From NCBI GenBank assembly GCA_025356505.1, contig JANXSV010000131.1, positions 1-8,495 on the forward strand: 8,495 bases of DNA, written 5' to 3'. This document shows positions 1 to 6,403 of this stretch, piece after piece; the first letter of the stretch is position 1; the number at the start of each line of letters is the position of its first letter. The stretch is from Methylovirgula sp. (GTDB lineage: Bacteria > Pseudomonadota > Alphaproteobacteria > Rhizobiales > Beijerinckiaceae). The position numbers were made by a program, and so were the translations under genes. The notes beneath the pieces were generated by a model. The model worked only from the letters and a program-made list of their open reading frames with translations, made no database searches and was not told the DNA's origin.

Positions 1-528
1 CGCGGAATAGCCCTTCAGGTCCATTTTATTGACGGCCACCACGATGTGTTTCACGCCAAGCATGGAGACAATGTGGCTGTGGCGGCGGGTTTGCGGCAAA
101 AGCCCTTTACGGGCATCAACCAGCATGATCGCCAGTTCAGCTGTGGAGGCTCCTGTGGCCATGTTGCGGGTATATTGCTCATGGCCTGGAGTATCAGCGA
201 CGATGAATTTACGGCGCGGCGTGGCAAAATAGCGATAGGCCACGTCAATGGTGATGCCCTGCTCGCGCTCAGCCTCAAGCCCGTCAACCAGCAGAGCGAA
301 ATCAAGCCCCGCGCCCTGAGTGCCGAACTTTTTGGAATCATTGGTCAGGCCCGACAGAACATCATCCGGAACTAACTTGGCCTCATAAAGCATCCGGCCT
401 ATCAGCGTGGATTTGCCGTCATCCACCGACCCGCAGGTGATAAAGCGCAGCAGGGTTTTTTCACGATAGAGAGGCGCGGCAGCCGCAGGGCCCTGCGCCA
501 CTTTTGCTTCAAGAGCGGTGTCGAGCAT
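1..528 (-). CDS. cysN: Sulfate adenylyltransferase GTPase subunit CysN (3' end outside window)
   Basis: This is the large, regulatory subunit of ATP sulfurylase. It couples GTP hydrolysis to formation of adenosine 5'-phosphosulfate by CysD in the cytoplasm. The first 176 codons are present and the frame is open to the window edge. The translation-factor-type GTPase motifs are all visible: P-loop GSVDDGKST at residues 33-41, the switch I stretch [15 protein letters not shown] around 87-101, DTPGH at 112-116 and NKMD at 167-170. The ATG directly abuts the cysD stop codon (TAGATG), and a GAGGGA ribosome binding site lies in the last codons of cysD, so translation is probably coupled. The family occurs as CysN alone or as a CysN-CysC fusion with APS kinase (NodQ type). 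The missing C-terminus prevents telling which this is. Identification as CysN is secure. Confidence 0.96.
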   Translation of the reverse strand, partial: MLDTALEAKVAQGPAAAAPLYREKTLLRFITCGSVDDGKSTLIGRMLYEAKLVPDDVLSGLTNDSKKFGTQGAGLDFALLVDGLEAEREQGITIDVAYRYFATPRRKFIVADTPGHEQYTRNMATGASTAELAIMLVDARKGLLPQTRRHSHIVSMLGVKHIVVAVNKMDLKGYSA

Positions 529-1458
529 CTAGAAATATCCCTCTTGCTTTTTCTTTTCCATGGAGGCGGAGCTATCTTTGTCGATCATCCGGCCTTGCCG
601 CTCTGAGGTGTGGCTGTTGCGCATTTCATCGATGATCTCGGGCAGTGTCTGCGCATCGGACTCGATGGCTCCCGTCAACGGGTAGCAGCCAAGTGTCCGG
701 AAGCGCACCATTTTCATCTGCGGCACCTCGCCCGGTTCAAGCGGCATGCGCGCATCATCAACCATGATCAAGCCGCCGTCGCGCTCCACCACAGGGCGCT
801 CTTTGGCAAAATATAACGGCACGATCGGCACGTTTTCGCGCGCGATATAGTCCCAGACATCACCCTCCGTCCAATTGGAAAGCGGAAACACCCGCAGGCT
901 TTCGCCAGGCGCTTTACGGGTGTTGTAGAGGTGCCAAAATTCGGGACGCTGGTTTTTAGGATCCCAGCGGTGTTGCGCGGTGCGAAAAGAGAAGATGCGT
1001 TCTTTAGCTCGCGATTTTTCTTCATCCCGGCGCGCGCCACCGAAGGCAGCGTCAAATTTCCATTTGTCCAGCGCCTGCTTCAGCCCTTCGGTTTTCCACA
1101 TGTCTGTATGCACGCGAGAGCCATGCGTGAAGGGATTGATGCCCTGCGCCTTGGCTTCTGGATTTTGGTACACCAACAACTCAAGATCGAGACGTTTGGC
1201 AATCTCATCGCGGAAGGCGTACATCTCCTTGAACTTCCAAGTGGTGTCGACATGAAGCAACGGAAACGGCAGCTTTCCGGGTGCGAAAGCTTTCATGGCC
1301 AGATGCAGCATCACCGCAGAATCCTTGCCGATGGAATAGAGCATCACCGGATTTTCACACTCGGCGACAACCTCGCGCATGATGTGGAGGCTTTCCGCTT
1401 CCAGCTTATCAAGGTGGGTCAGCGGGCGGTTGATATCAATATTGAGTTGGCTGGTCAT
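529..1458 (-). CDS. cysD: Sulfate adenylyltransferase catalytic subunit CysD
   Basis: CysD transfers the AMP moiety of ATP to sulfate, giving APS and pyrophosphate, in complex with CysN. The product is 309 residues, close to the 302 of the E. coli protein. It carries the PP-loop SIGKDS at 42-47, the conserved [15 protein letters not shown] stretch at 140-154, [12 protein letters not shown] in the C-terminal third, and the family's usual C-terminal end (EKKKQEGYF). The frame stays open upstream to 1515. I chose the ATG at 1458 because homology begins there ([20 protein letters not shown]) and because it forms an ATGA overlap with the cysH stop. The ribosome binding site before it is weak (AGAGAC), so coupling to cysH translation is likely. 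cysN follows without any gap. Confidence 0.97.
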   Translation of the reverse strand: MTSQLNIDINRPLTHLDKLEAESLHIMREVVAECENPVMLYSIGKDSAVMLHLAMKAFAPGKLPFPLLHVDTTWKFKEMYAFRDEIAKRLDLELLVYQNPEAKAQGINPFTHGSRVHTDMWKTEGLKQALDKWKFDAAFGGARRDEEKSRAKERIFSFRTAQHRWDPKNQRPEFWHLYNTRKAPGESLRVFPLSNWTEGDVWDYIARENVPIVPLYFAKERPVVERDGGLIMVDDARMPLEPGEVPQMKMVRFRTLGCYPLTGAIESDAQTLPEIIDEMRNSHTSERQGRMIDKDSSASMEKKKQEGYF

Positions 1459-2189
1459 TCTGCTGTCTCTTTTGAGCGGATCAGGGTGCCATCTTCCGAA
1501 ACGTGCAATCCGCACTCCTTATTGGCTTCGTCTTCCCACCACCAGCGCCCGGCCCGCTCCGGCTCTCCCGGTGCAATTGCGCGCGTGCATGGTGCGCAGC
1601 CGATCGACAGAAATCCCTGATCATGCAGGACATTGTAGGGCACGTTGAGCGCCTTGACCTCGGCTACAACCTGCTCGCGTGAATAGTCCGCCAGCGGGTT
1701 AAATTTGATGAGGTTCCGCGCGAGATCATGCTCAGCAAAAACCAGATGATCCCGATTTGCGCTCTGGCCGCCACGCAAGCCGGTGACCCAACCCTTCGCC
1801 CCGAGCAGAGCGCGGTTGAGCGGCTCCACCTTGCGCACATGGCAGCAGGCCTTGCGCATTTCGATGGCGTAGTAAAAGCCGTTGATCCCCTGATCGGCGA
1901 CGAGGGCCTCGGTCGCGGCAGCATCGGGAAACATCGCCTGAATGCGCAGACCGTATTTTTCTTCTGTCGCCTGCCAGACGTCATATGTTTGCGGAAAAAG
2001 CCGTCCGGTATCAAGGGTTACCAGCTTGATCGGCAGTTTTTGCGTCGCGATATGGTGGGTGATCAGCTGATCTTCAATGCCGAGGCTGGTGGTGAAAACC
2101 AGCGCGCCTTCAGGCAACTTTGCGATGGCCGCGAGCCGCTGCGGCAAATCCAAACCCTTCAGGGTCTGGTTGAATGCTTCGATTGTCAT
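1455..2189 (-). CDS. cysH: Iron-sulfur adenylyl-sulfate (APS) reductase, CysH family
   Basis: This cytoplasmic enzyme reduces activated sulfate to sulfite using thioredoxin or glutaredoxin as donor. The product is 244 residues. It has the paired cysteines Cys115-Cys116, the pair Cys198 and Cys201 (GCAPCTR), and the C-terminal catalytic cysteine in ECGLH (Cys226). The CC...CxxC set binds a [4Fe-4S] cluster. By established knowledge of the family it marks the APS-using branch (EC 1.8.4.10) rather than the cluster-free PAPS reductase of E. coli. Automatic pipelines often label it phosphoadenosine phosphosulfate reductase. An AAGGAG ribosome binding site lies about 9 bases before the ATG. The start overlaps the stop of the DUF934 gene (ATGA) and the end overlaps the cysD start (ATGA). 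Substrate choice is inferred from the cysteines. Confidence 0.95.
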   Translation of the reverse strand: MTIEAFNQTLKGLDLPQRLAAIAKLPEGALVFTTSLGIEDQLITHHIATQKLPIKLVTLDTGRLFPQTYDVWQATEEKYGLRIQAMFPDAAATEALVADQGINGFYYAIEMRKACCHVRKVEPLNRALLGAKGWVTGLRGGQSANRDHLVFAEHDLARNLIKFNPLADYSREQVVAEVKALNVPYNVLHDQGFLSIGCAPCTRAIAPGEPERAGRWWWEDEANKECGLHVSEDGTLIRSKETAE

Positions 2190-2662
2190 TTTGCGGCTCT
2201 CCTTCGATTTAGAATGGAGACTTTGGTATGATATCCGCGCTGATAAGCATGATCGCGCCCGCCGAGGGCAGCCGTCCAGTTGGCTTCCGGCTGGCGCGCC
2301 GCGCGCTCCGGCGAGATTTCGACCGTATCGAAGCCGCAGGCTAAAATGGCCGCGTATTGATCCGGAAGCACATTTCCGAACGCGCGCAGTTCACCTGTAA
2401 ATCCGGCGCGGCGGACAAGGCGCGCCAGCGAGAACCCGCGTCCATCAGTAAAGGCCGGGAAGTTGATAGCAATCACTGAAACTGTGCCAAGAAAAGGCTT
2501 TATGGCTGCAATTTCCGCATCATTTGGCAGCAAAACGCCAAATGCACCGGTCGCTTCAGCAATACGCTCAAGCGGGAGAATAGTGTGATCGGCGATAGCA
2601 GCCTCCGGGGCGGCATGGTGCCAAATGTCGGGGATGAATTTGCCTTCAGATATCAGAGCCAT
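2186..2662 (-). CDS. DUF934 family protein of the sulfate assimilation operon
   Basis: This is a 158-residue soluble protein with no signal peptide or membrane segment. I recognise it as DUF934 from the stretch NFPAFTDGRGFSLARLVRRA at about 67-86, followed by GFTGELRAFGNVLPDQ at 87-102. The family is commonly encoded beside cysI and cysH in proteobacteria and is often annotated as an oxidoreductase, but its biochemical role is not established to my knowledge. The frame is open further upstream. The ATG at 2662 is preferred because it has a strong GGGAGG site six bases before it and begins the family homology. This start lies inside cysI, giving a 17-base overlap. The stop overlaps the cysH ATG. 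Position between sulfite reductase and APS reductase suggests a role in the reduction steps, which is inference. Confidence 0.9.
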   Translation of the reverse strand: MALISEGKFIPDIWHHAAPEAAIADHTILPLERIAEATGAFGVLLPNDAEIAAIKPFLGTVSVIAINFPAFTDGRGFSLARLVRRAGFTGELRAFGNVLPDQYAAILACGFDTVEISPERAARQPEANWTAALGGRDHAYQRGYHTKVSILNRRRAAK

Positions 2663-4370
2663 CTTCAACCTCCCGTTCCAGTGCCGGCTTGAAGGGTGCC
2701 TGACCGACACGGCGATAGGTATCGATGAACAATTCATCGCCCTGACGCTGTTGCAGATAGATATTGACCAGAGAGTCAATCACATGTGGCACCTCTTCCG
2801 CATCGAGGCCCGGGCCAAGCCGTTCGCCAATTGACGCCGAGAATGTCGGATCACCGCCAAGCGTAATCTGGTAAGATTCCTTGCCGCTTTTTTCGAGGCC
2901 GAGAATTCCGATCGCGGCTATATGATGGTGGCCGCAGGCATTGATACAACCCGAAATTTTAATTCCGAGCTTACCTATCAATTTCTGGCGCTCTTCGTTG
3001 GCAAAGAGCTTGGAGATTTCCTGAGCAATGGGGATGGAGCGCGCCGTGGCCAGAGCGCAATAATCCATGCCCGGACAAGCGATGATGTCGGTGATCAACC
3101 CGGCGTTTGCCGTGGCCAGATCATCGGTTTTCAGCATCTGCCATAACGCAAACAGGTCGCTCTGCTTGACGTGCGGGAAAATGACATTTTGCTCATGGCT
3201 GATGCGCATTTCCCGGCAGGAATATTGATCTGCGACAGCCGCCAAAAGCCGCATCTGTGCAGACGTGACATCTCCCGGCACACCGCCATAGGGCTTGATC
3301 GACGCGGTAACGATGGCATAGCCGTTGGCTTTGTGAGGCGCCACATTTGTGTCTACAAAGCGCGCGAAATCCGGATGCGCCGCCTTATGTACCTCAAGGT
3401 CTCCCGCGTCGACCGTTTCAAATACTGGAGACGCGAAATAGGCGGCGATGCGCGCCAACTCTGCCGGGTCCGCATTGGTGCCAGAGCGGTCCATCGCCGC
3501 ATATTCCGCTTCAACCTCGGCCTTGAAGGCTTCGAGGCCGGTTTCGTGCACCAAAATTTTGATGCGCGCTTTGTATTTATTGTCCCTGCGGCCATAGCGG
3601 TTGTAAACGCTCAAAATCGCCGCAAGATAGGCCAGCAGGTCGGCGCGAGGCAGGAAGTCCTTCACCAGCTTGCCCACCATCGGCGTGCGGCCCAGTCCGC
3701 CACCGACAATGACAGTGTAACCAATATCGCCTTCCGGATTTTTGACAATCCGAAGGCCAATATCATGCAACATCACCGCAGCGCGATCGGCGGTTGAGCC
3801 GGTGAGAGCGAGCTTAAATTTGCGCGGAAGGTAGGTATATTCGGGGTGGTTGGTCGACCATTGACGGATCAGCTCCGCCGTCGGGCGCGGGTCTTCCAAC
3901 TCGTCCGCAGCTGCGCCGGCAAAATGATCGGCGGTGACATTGCGGATGCAGTTTCCGGACGTTTGAATGGCGTGCATTTCGACGTCAGCCAAGGCCTGCA
4001 ATATGTCCGGTACGTCTTTGAGCTGCGGCCAGTTAAACTGAATGTTCTGCCGCGTGGTGAAATGGCCGTAGCCTTTGTCCCATTTGTCGGCGATCAGCGC
4101 CAGTTGGCGCATCTGGTCTGATGAGACTGTGCCATACGGAACAGCAACGCGCAGCATGTAAGCATGCAACTGCAGGTAAAGCCCGTTCATCAGCCGGTGC
4201 GGGCGGAATTCATCCTCTGACAGGGCGCCGCTGAGACGTCGCTCGACCTGATTGCGAAACTCCGCGACACGTTCCTGGACAAAATCGCGATCGAAATGAT
4301 CGTAATAGTACATGGCAGGGCGCTGGTTTGAGCCCGGCTTATCAACGGGAGGGGTGACGGCGATGTTCAT
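2646..4370 (-). CDS. cysI: Siroheme [4Fe-4S] sulfite reductase, hemoprotein (CysI / nitrite-sulfite reductase family)
   Basis: This enzyme performs the six-electron reduction of sulfite to sulfide at a coupled siroheme and [4Fe-4S] centre. The product is 574 residues, the usual length for the family. The cluster and siroheme ligand cysteines are plain: Cys432 and Cys438 (CPGMDYC), then Cys475 and Cys479 (GCINACGHHH). The N-terminal half has the siroheme-pocket stretch YGHFTTRQNIQFNW at about 101-114 and TSGNCIRNV at 137-145. It follows the DUF2849 gene with a one-base overlap (TAATG) and a GGAG site seven bases upstream, and overlaps the DUF934 gene by 17 bases. No flavoprotein CysJ is in the window, so the electron donor (ferredoxin or an NADPH reductase elsewhere) is unresolved. 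Operon context argues for sulfite rather than nitrite as substrate. Confidence 0.96.
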   Translation of the reverse strand: MNIAVTPPVDKPGSNQRPAMYYYDHFDRDFVQERVAEFRNQVERRLSGALSEDEFRPHRLMNGLYLQLHAYMLRVAVPYGTVSSDQMRQLALIADKWDKGYGHFTTRQNIQFNWPQLKDVPDILQALADVEMHAIQTSGNCIRNVTADHFAGAAADELEDPRPTAELIRQWSTNHPEYTYLPRKFKLALTGSTADRAAVMLHDIGLRIVKNPEGDIGYTVIVGGGLGRTPMVGKLVKDFLPRADLLAYLAAILSVYNRYGRRDNKYKARIKILVHETGLEAFKAEVEAEYAAMDRSGTNADPAELARIAAYFASPVFETVDAGDLEVHKAAHPDFARFVDTNVAPHKANGYAIVTASIKPYGGVPGDVTSAQMRLLAAVADQYSCREMRISHEQNVIFPHVKQSDLFALWQMLKTDDLATANAGLITDIIACPGMDYCALATARSIPIAQEISKLFANEERQKLIGKLGIKISGCINACGHHHIAAIGILGLEKSGKESYQITLGGDPTFSASIGERLGPGLDAEEVPHVIDSLVNIYLQQRQGDELFIDTYRRVGQAPFKPALEREVEDGSDI

Positions 4371-4696
4371 TAAATATCTCCGGCAAAGGTAGCTTCGGCC
4401 TGCTTGCCAAGATCAAGCCGCATGGTTGGTCCGAGCGTGCGAATTTTTTCACGGTAATGGATTGGCTCGGGGTGACCATCAGCGGAAATGGCAATATCGA
4501 CAAGGTAGACATCAATGACGCGGTTTTTGGCAAAGTCGGCAAGGCCACGCGCCAAAAGGGCGGCGGCTTCTTCTTCAGTATGGGCAACCTTGGCGCGGCG
4601 ATGGTCCCGGTTCCAGTCACCCTCCTGCATAAACATCACATCTCCCGTGATCAGATCGGAGCAAGTGAGAATTTGCGGATGTTTAAATTTTGCCAT
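4370..4696 (-). CDS. DUF2849 family small protein between cysG and cysI
   Basis: This is a 108-residue soluble protein without signal peptide or transmembrane segment. I recognise it as DUF2849 from its start (MAKFKHPQILTCSDLITGDV), the central acidic and Ala-rich helix EEEAAALLARGLADFA, and above all its fixed place between siroheme synthase and sulfite reductase in alphaproteobacteria. Its function is not known to me. It has one cysteine (Cys13) and no metal-binding motif, so it does not look like a ferredoxin. A GAGAGG site lies seven bases before the ATG. The start overlaps the cysG stop by one base (TGATG) and the stop overlaps the cysI start by one base (TAATG). This strict coupling suggests it is made in step with CysI, perhaps to help assembly or electron delivery, which is inference. 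Confidence 0.9.
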   Translation of the reverse strand: MAKFKHPQILTCSDLITGDVMFMQEGDWNRDHRRAKVAHTEEEAAALLARGLADFAKNRVIDVYLVDIAISADGHPEPIHYREKIRTLGPTMRLDLGKQAEATFAGDI

Positions 4697-5709
4697 CAGG
4701 CAACCTCTCGTTTCGCGGCTTCGGTGTTGTTTGCAGCGTCACCGCCAGCAATACCAGCAATAATTTCAAATGGAACCTGTGCGCCTCGCCAACTTGCGTG
4801 TTCCGCCACGGCCCCAGCATGACGGGCAACATCACCTGACTGAAGCCACACAACCAGAGCACCCTCTGCAACGTCCGCGCATATCCGGGCTCGAAGCTCA
4901 TCGCTCAGGGCGTCAACATTGATGCGTGTGGACTCCCGCCTGGCCAATTCAAGAATTTCCGCGCTGATCGTGCGATGATGCAACACTAGATCGGCCTGAT
5001 GCAGCACCTTGCGCGCTTTGAGCGTGAGCAATTCCGCGTCACCGGGACCTGCGCCAATATACACCAGCCGACCGTCGCGTTTTTGTCCGGCCGCGGTCTG
5101 GCTTTCGAGAAAATGTTCTTCAAGCGCAGCCTCGGAGTCCAGTGCGCGCAGGCCTTCGTCGGAGAAAAACCGCTCCCAGAGCGCGCGGCGGGTGCGCGAC
5201 GGCAAATCATTCGACACGCGCGCCCGCAATTTGGCGGCAGCCGCCACTAAAAGTCCGAGTTTTGGCGACAAGCGCTCTTCAAGATCGGCCTTGATACGCC
5301 GCGCCAAAACTGGAGCCGCGCCCTCCGTGCCTATAGCAATGACCAACGGGTCCCGATCAACCAGTGAGGCTGTGATAGCCGTGCAATTTTCGGGATCGTC
5401 AACAACATTGACCAGCTTTCCGGAGTGTTGCGCCAGCCATGACACCAAATGGTCGGCGACGGGGGAGCCGGTTGAAACAATGATGACGCGTTTTTGCGCC
5501 AGATCTTGGAGCTGGAACGCGCGTTTAGACAGCGCTACCCTGCCTTGAGCGGCCAGATCGACGATATCCGCCTCAGCTTCCAGCGCGACAACGCTGCACT
5601 TCGCTTGTGTTTTCAGCCAAAGGCGGAGCTTGGAGAGCACGCCATCTGTGCCGCCAACGAAAAGAATTTCAGCATCTTTGGTATCAACGAACAGCGGAAA
5701 ATAACGCAT
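4696..5709 (-). CDS. cysG: Siroheme synthase CysG with a truncated, degenerate methyltransferase domain
   Basis: The N-terminal part (about 1-210) is the precorrin-2 dehydrogenase / sirohydrochlorin ferrochelatase module. It has a Rossmann start FVGGTDGVLSKLRL (17-30), where the usual third glycine is Thr21. It also has NVVDDP with Asp104, matching the catalytic Asp104 of the enterobacterial enzyme, and GTEGAAPVLARR at 127-138. The C-terminal part begins as uroporphyrinogen-III methyltransferase (GAGPGDAELLTLKA, 219-232) but ends at residue 337. E. coli CysG has 457 residues. The GGDPFxFGRG motif is replaced by SGDVARHAG, the GKRxG loop is missing, and the second half of the domain is absent. 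The first half-activity set may work, whereas SAM-dependent methylation should not. GGGAGG lies four bases before the ATG. The gene opens the sulfate operon and overlaps the DUF2849 gene by one base. Confidence 0.92.
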   Translation of the reverse strand: MRYFPLFVDTKDAEILFVGGTDGVLSKLRLWLKTQAKCSVVALEAEADIVDLAAQGRVALSKRAFQLQDLAQKRVIIVSTGSPVADHLVSWLAQHSGKLVNVVDDPENCTAITASLVDRDPLVIAIGTEGAAPVLARRIKADLEERLSPKLGLLVAAAAKLRARVSNDLPSRTRRALWERFFSDEGLRALDSEAALEEHFLESQTAAGQKRDGRLVYIGAGPGDAELLTLKARKVLHQADLVLHHRTISAEILELARRESTRINVDALSDELRARICADVAEGALVVWLQSGDVARHAGAVAEHASWRGAQVPFEIIAGIAGGDAANNTEAAKREVA

Positions 5710-5810
5710 TACGCCTCCCGAATACGGTGCAGCACCCAGTAGGCGCCAGCCTTGAAAGTTTGGGCGGCACTGGTGAGAAACCTGTAGCGGAAAAGATGCA
5801 GTTGTTCCAT
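5709..5810 (-). CDS. Possible 33-residue upstream ORF coupled to cysG
   Basis: A short frame starts with ATG at 5810 and ends in TAA at 5709-5711. The last A of that stop is the first base of the cysG ATG (TAATG), the same kind of junction used elsewhere in this operon. The predicted peptide is basic and rich in aromatic residues (MEQLHLFRYRF... GAYWVLHRIREA), with no cysteine and no run of a regulatory amino acid. The cysG ribosome binding site is inside its last codons, so its translation would affect cysG. Its own ribosome binding site is poor, and an inverted repeat lies directly before the ATG. I do not recognise the peptide. A frame this short can arise by chance, so it is only a candidate. 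Confidence 0.3.
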   Translation of the reverse strand: MEQLHLFRYRFLTSAAQTFKAGAYWVLHRIREA

Positions 5811-5827
5811 GGCACTCACATGGTGCC
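5811..5827. repeat. Short inverted repeat before the cysG leader
   Basis: Arms GGCAC and GTGCC, five bases each and perfectly complementary, are separated by seven bases. The element sits directly upstream of the candidate upstream ORF. If transcribed it could form a small hairpin near the start of translation, or it could be part of a protein-binding site. The short arms make chance occurrence possible. Confidence 0.3.
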
Positions 5828-5833
5828 GGGGGA

Positions 5834-5857
5834 TAAAAATGTCAATTCACATTTTTA
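5834..5857. promoter_or_regulatory. 24-bp inverted repeat, candidate operator of the cysG operon
   Basis: Arms TAAAAATGT and ACATTTTTA flank the centre (c/g)AATT(c/g). Twenty-two of the 24 positions are self-complementary and the AATT centre is itself palindromic. The site is 125 bases upstream of cysG in an AT-rich stretch of otherwise moderately GC-rich DNA. A TTGACA hexamer on the minus strand lies inside it. This size and symmetry are typical of a site bound by a dimeric regulator. The regulator is not encoded in the window. Rrf2, Lrp/AsnC and LysR families are possibilities from general knowledge, but nothing here decides among them. As RNA it would give a weak AU-only hairpin. Confidence 0.55.
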
Positions 5858-5873
5858 GGAGCGCGCTTCCGTT

Positions 5874-5903
5874 ATATTACATTTAATTTTTGTTATATAT
5901 CAA
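5874..5903 (-). promoter_or_regulatory. Candidate promoter of the cysG operon
   Basis: On the minus strand TTGATA (5898-5903) and TAATAT (5874-5879) are separated by 18 bases, within an AT-rich segment just after the rpsT terminator. A start near 5867 would place the 24-bp inverted repeat just downstream, where a bound repressor could block elongation or initiation. An alternative is TTGACA inside the inverted repeat, but it lacks a good -10 (CATGTG at 17-base spacing). TATAAC at 5871-5876 is another possible -10. The exact promoter is therefore uncertain. Confidence 0.35.
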
Positions 5904-5911
5904 CCGCGCAC

Positions 5912-5943
5912 AAAAAAACCGGATGTTTGACCACCCGGCTTTT
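5912..5943 (-). terminator. Rho-independent terminator after rpsT
   Basis: On the minus strand a seven-base-pair stem CCGGGTG/CATCCGG (one G-U pair) encloses a six-base loop and is followed by seven T residues (5912-5918). Flanking AAAA and a G-U pair could extend the stem. It begins 33 bases after the rpsT stop codon and separates rpsT from the cysG operon. Confidence 0.85.
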
Positions 5944-5976
5944 GAAACTAAATTGGCGTTTTATCCGGCGAAGCGG

Positions 5977-6246
5977 TTAGGCCTTGGCCAAAGCCTGAAC
6001 ACGGATGGTCAGGCGCGAAACCTTGCGCGACGCGGTGTTCTTCATCAGGATGCCATTTTGAGCAGCGCGCATCATCACTGGCTCCGCAGCGGCCAAGGCA
6101 GCAGAAGCGGCAGCAGCGTCGCCCGACGCCAGTGCTTCTTCAACCTTGCGGACATAAGTACGCATGTTGCTGCGGCGGGACTTGTTCACAGCCGTACGGC
6201 GCGCAATCTTGCGGACCGCTTTTTTTGCTGAACTGGTATTTGCCAT
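5977..6246 (-). CDS. rpsT: 30S ribosomal protein S20
   Basis: S20 is a small basic protein that binds 16S rRNA early in assembly of the 30S subunit. The product is 89 residues, in the normal range. It has the typical start [26 protein letters not shown] and a central Ala-rich helix ([21 protein letters not shown]), ending in [15 protein letters not shown] site lies about seven bases before the ATG. The gene has its own promoter and terminator, so it is a separate unit between the upstream nth-ech-permease genes and the cysG operon. In many alphaproteobacteria rpsT is followed by dnaA. Here cysG follows instead. Confidence 0.98.
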   Translation of the reverse strand: MANTSSAKKAVRKIARRTAVNKSRRSNMRTYVRKVEEALASGDAAAASAALAAAEPVMMRAAQNGILMKNTASRKVSRLTIRVQALAKA

Positions 6247-6295
6247 TGTTATTCCTCAAAAGCCTCTGCACTCAAAGGCGAGGCAGTAAAAAATG

Positions 6296-6323
6296 AAGTC
6301 CGGCACTTTCGCAAGCCCGGCTT
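6296..6323 (-). promoter_or_regulatory. Structured element in the rpsT 5' leader
   Basis: On the minus strand the leader can fold as AAG/CTT, then CCGG/CCGG, then CTT/AAG capped by a GCGA loop of the GNRA type, with small bulges between the helices. It would start within a few bases of the predicted transcription start. In E. coli S20 represses translation of its own mRNA, so a regulatory leader is plausible. The fold is predicted by eye only. Confidence 0.35.
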
Positions 6324-6332
6324 ATTGCGGCG

Positions 6333-6361
6333 ATATAGGCGAAAAAACCGTTGTCCGTCAA
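6333..6361 (-). promoter_or_regulatory. Promoter of rpsT
   Basis: On the minus strand TTGACG (6356-6361) and CTATAT (6333-6338) are separated by exactly 17 bases, which is close to the housekeeping sigma consensus and to strong promoters of alphaproteobacteria. It lies after the permease stop codon and predicts a leader of about 80 bases before the rpsT ATG. Confidence 0.75.
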
Positions 6362-6403
6362 CCGTGAAATCAGTGCGGCGCAGAAATTGTCGCGCAGATG
6401 TCA

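Noticed and set aside
931..1620. 229-codon open frame on the plus strand
   Set aside because: It lies wholly opposite cysD and the end of cysH, which have clear family motifs, and its translation resembles no protein I know. It is an antisense shadow.
3171..3797. 208-codon open frame on the plus strand
   Set aside because: It is antisense to cysI, whose ligand cysteines and length are intact. No ribosome binding site or recognisable motif supports it.
4370..4696. Missing half of the CysG methyltransferase domain in another frame
   Set aside because: I looked for the rest of the domain after the cysG stop. The next sequence is the DUF2849 gene in its own frame, with no methyltransferase motifs, so a simple frameshift does not explain the truncation.
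5816..5851. TTGACA inside the inverted repeat as the main cysG promoter giving a leaderless upstream ORF
   Set aside because: At 17-base spacing the -10 would be CATGTG, which matches the consensus at only two positions. It remains possible with an activator but is not supported enough to list.
5834..5976. AT-rich stretch next to rpsT as a replication origin with DnaA boxes
   Set aside because: The best matches to TTATCCACA are only partial (TTATCCCCC on the minus strand, TTATCCGGC on the plus strand), there is no cluster of boxes and dnaA is absent.
5890..6231. 113-codon plus-strand frame covering the rpsT region
   Set aside because: It runs through the terminator and antisense to rpsT, so it cannot be a credible gene.
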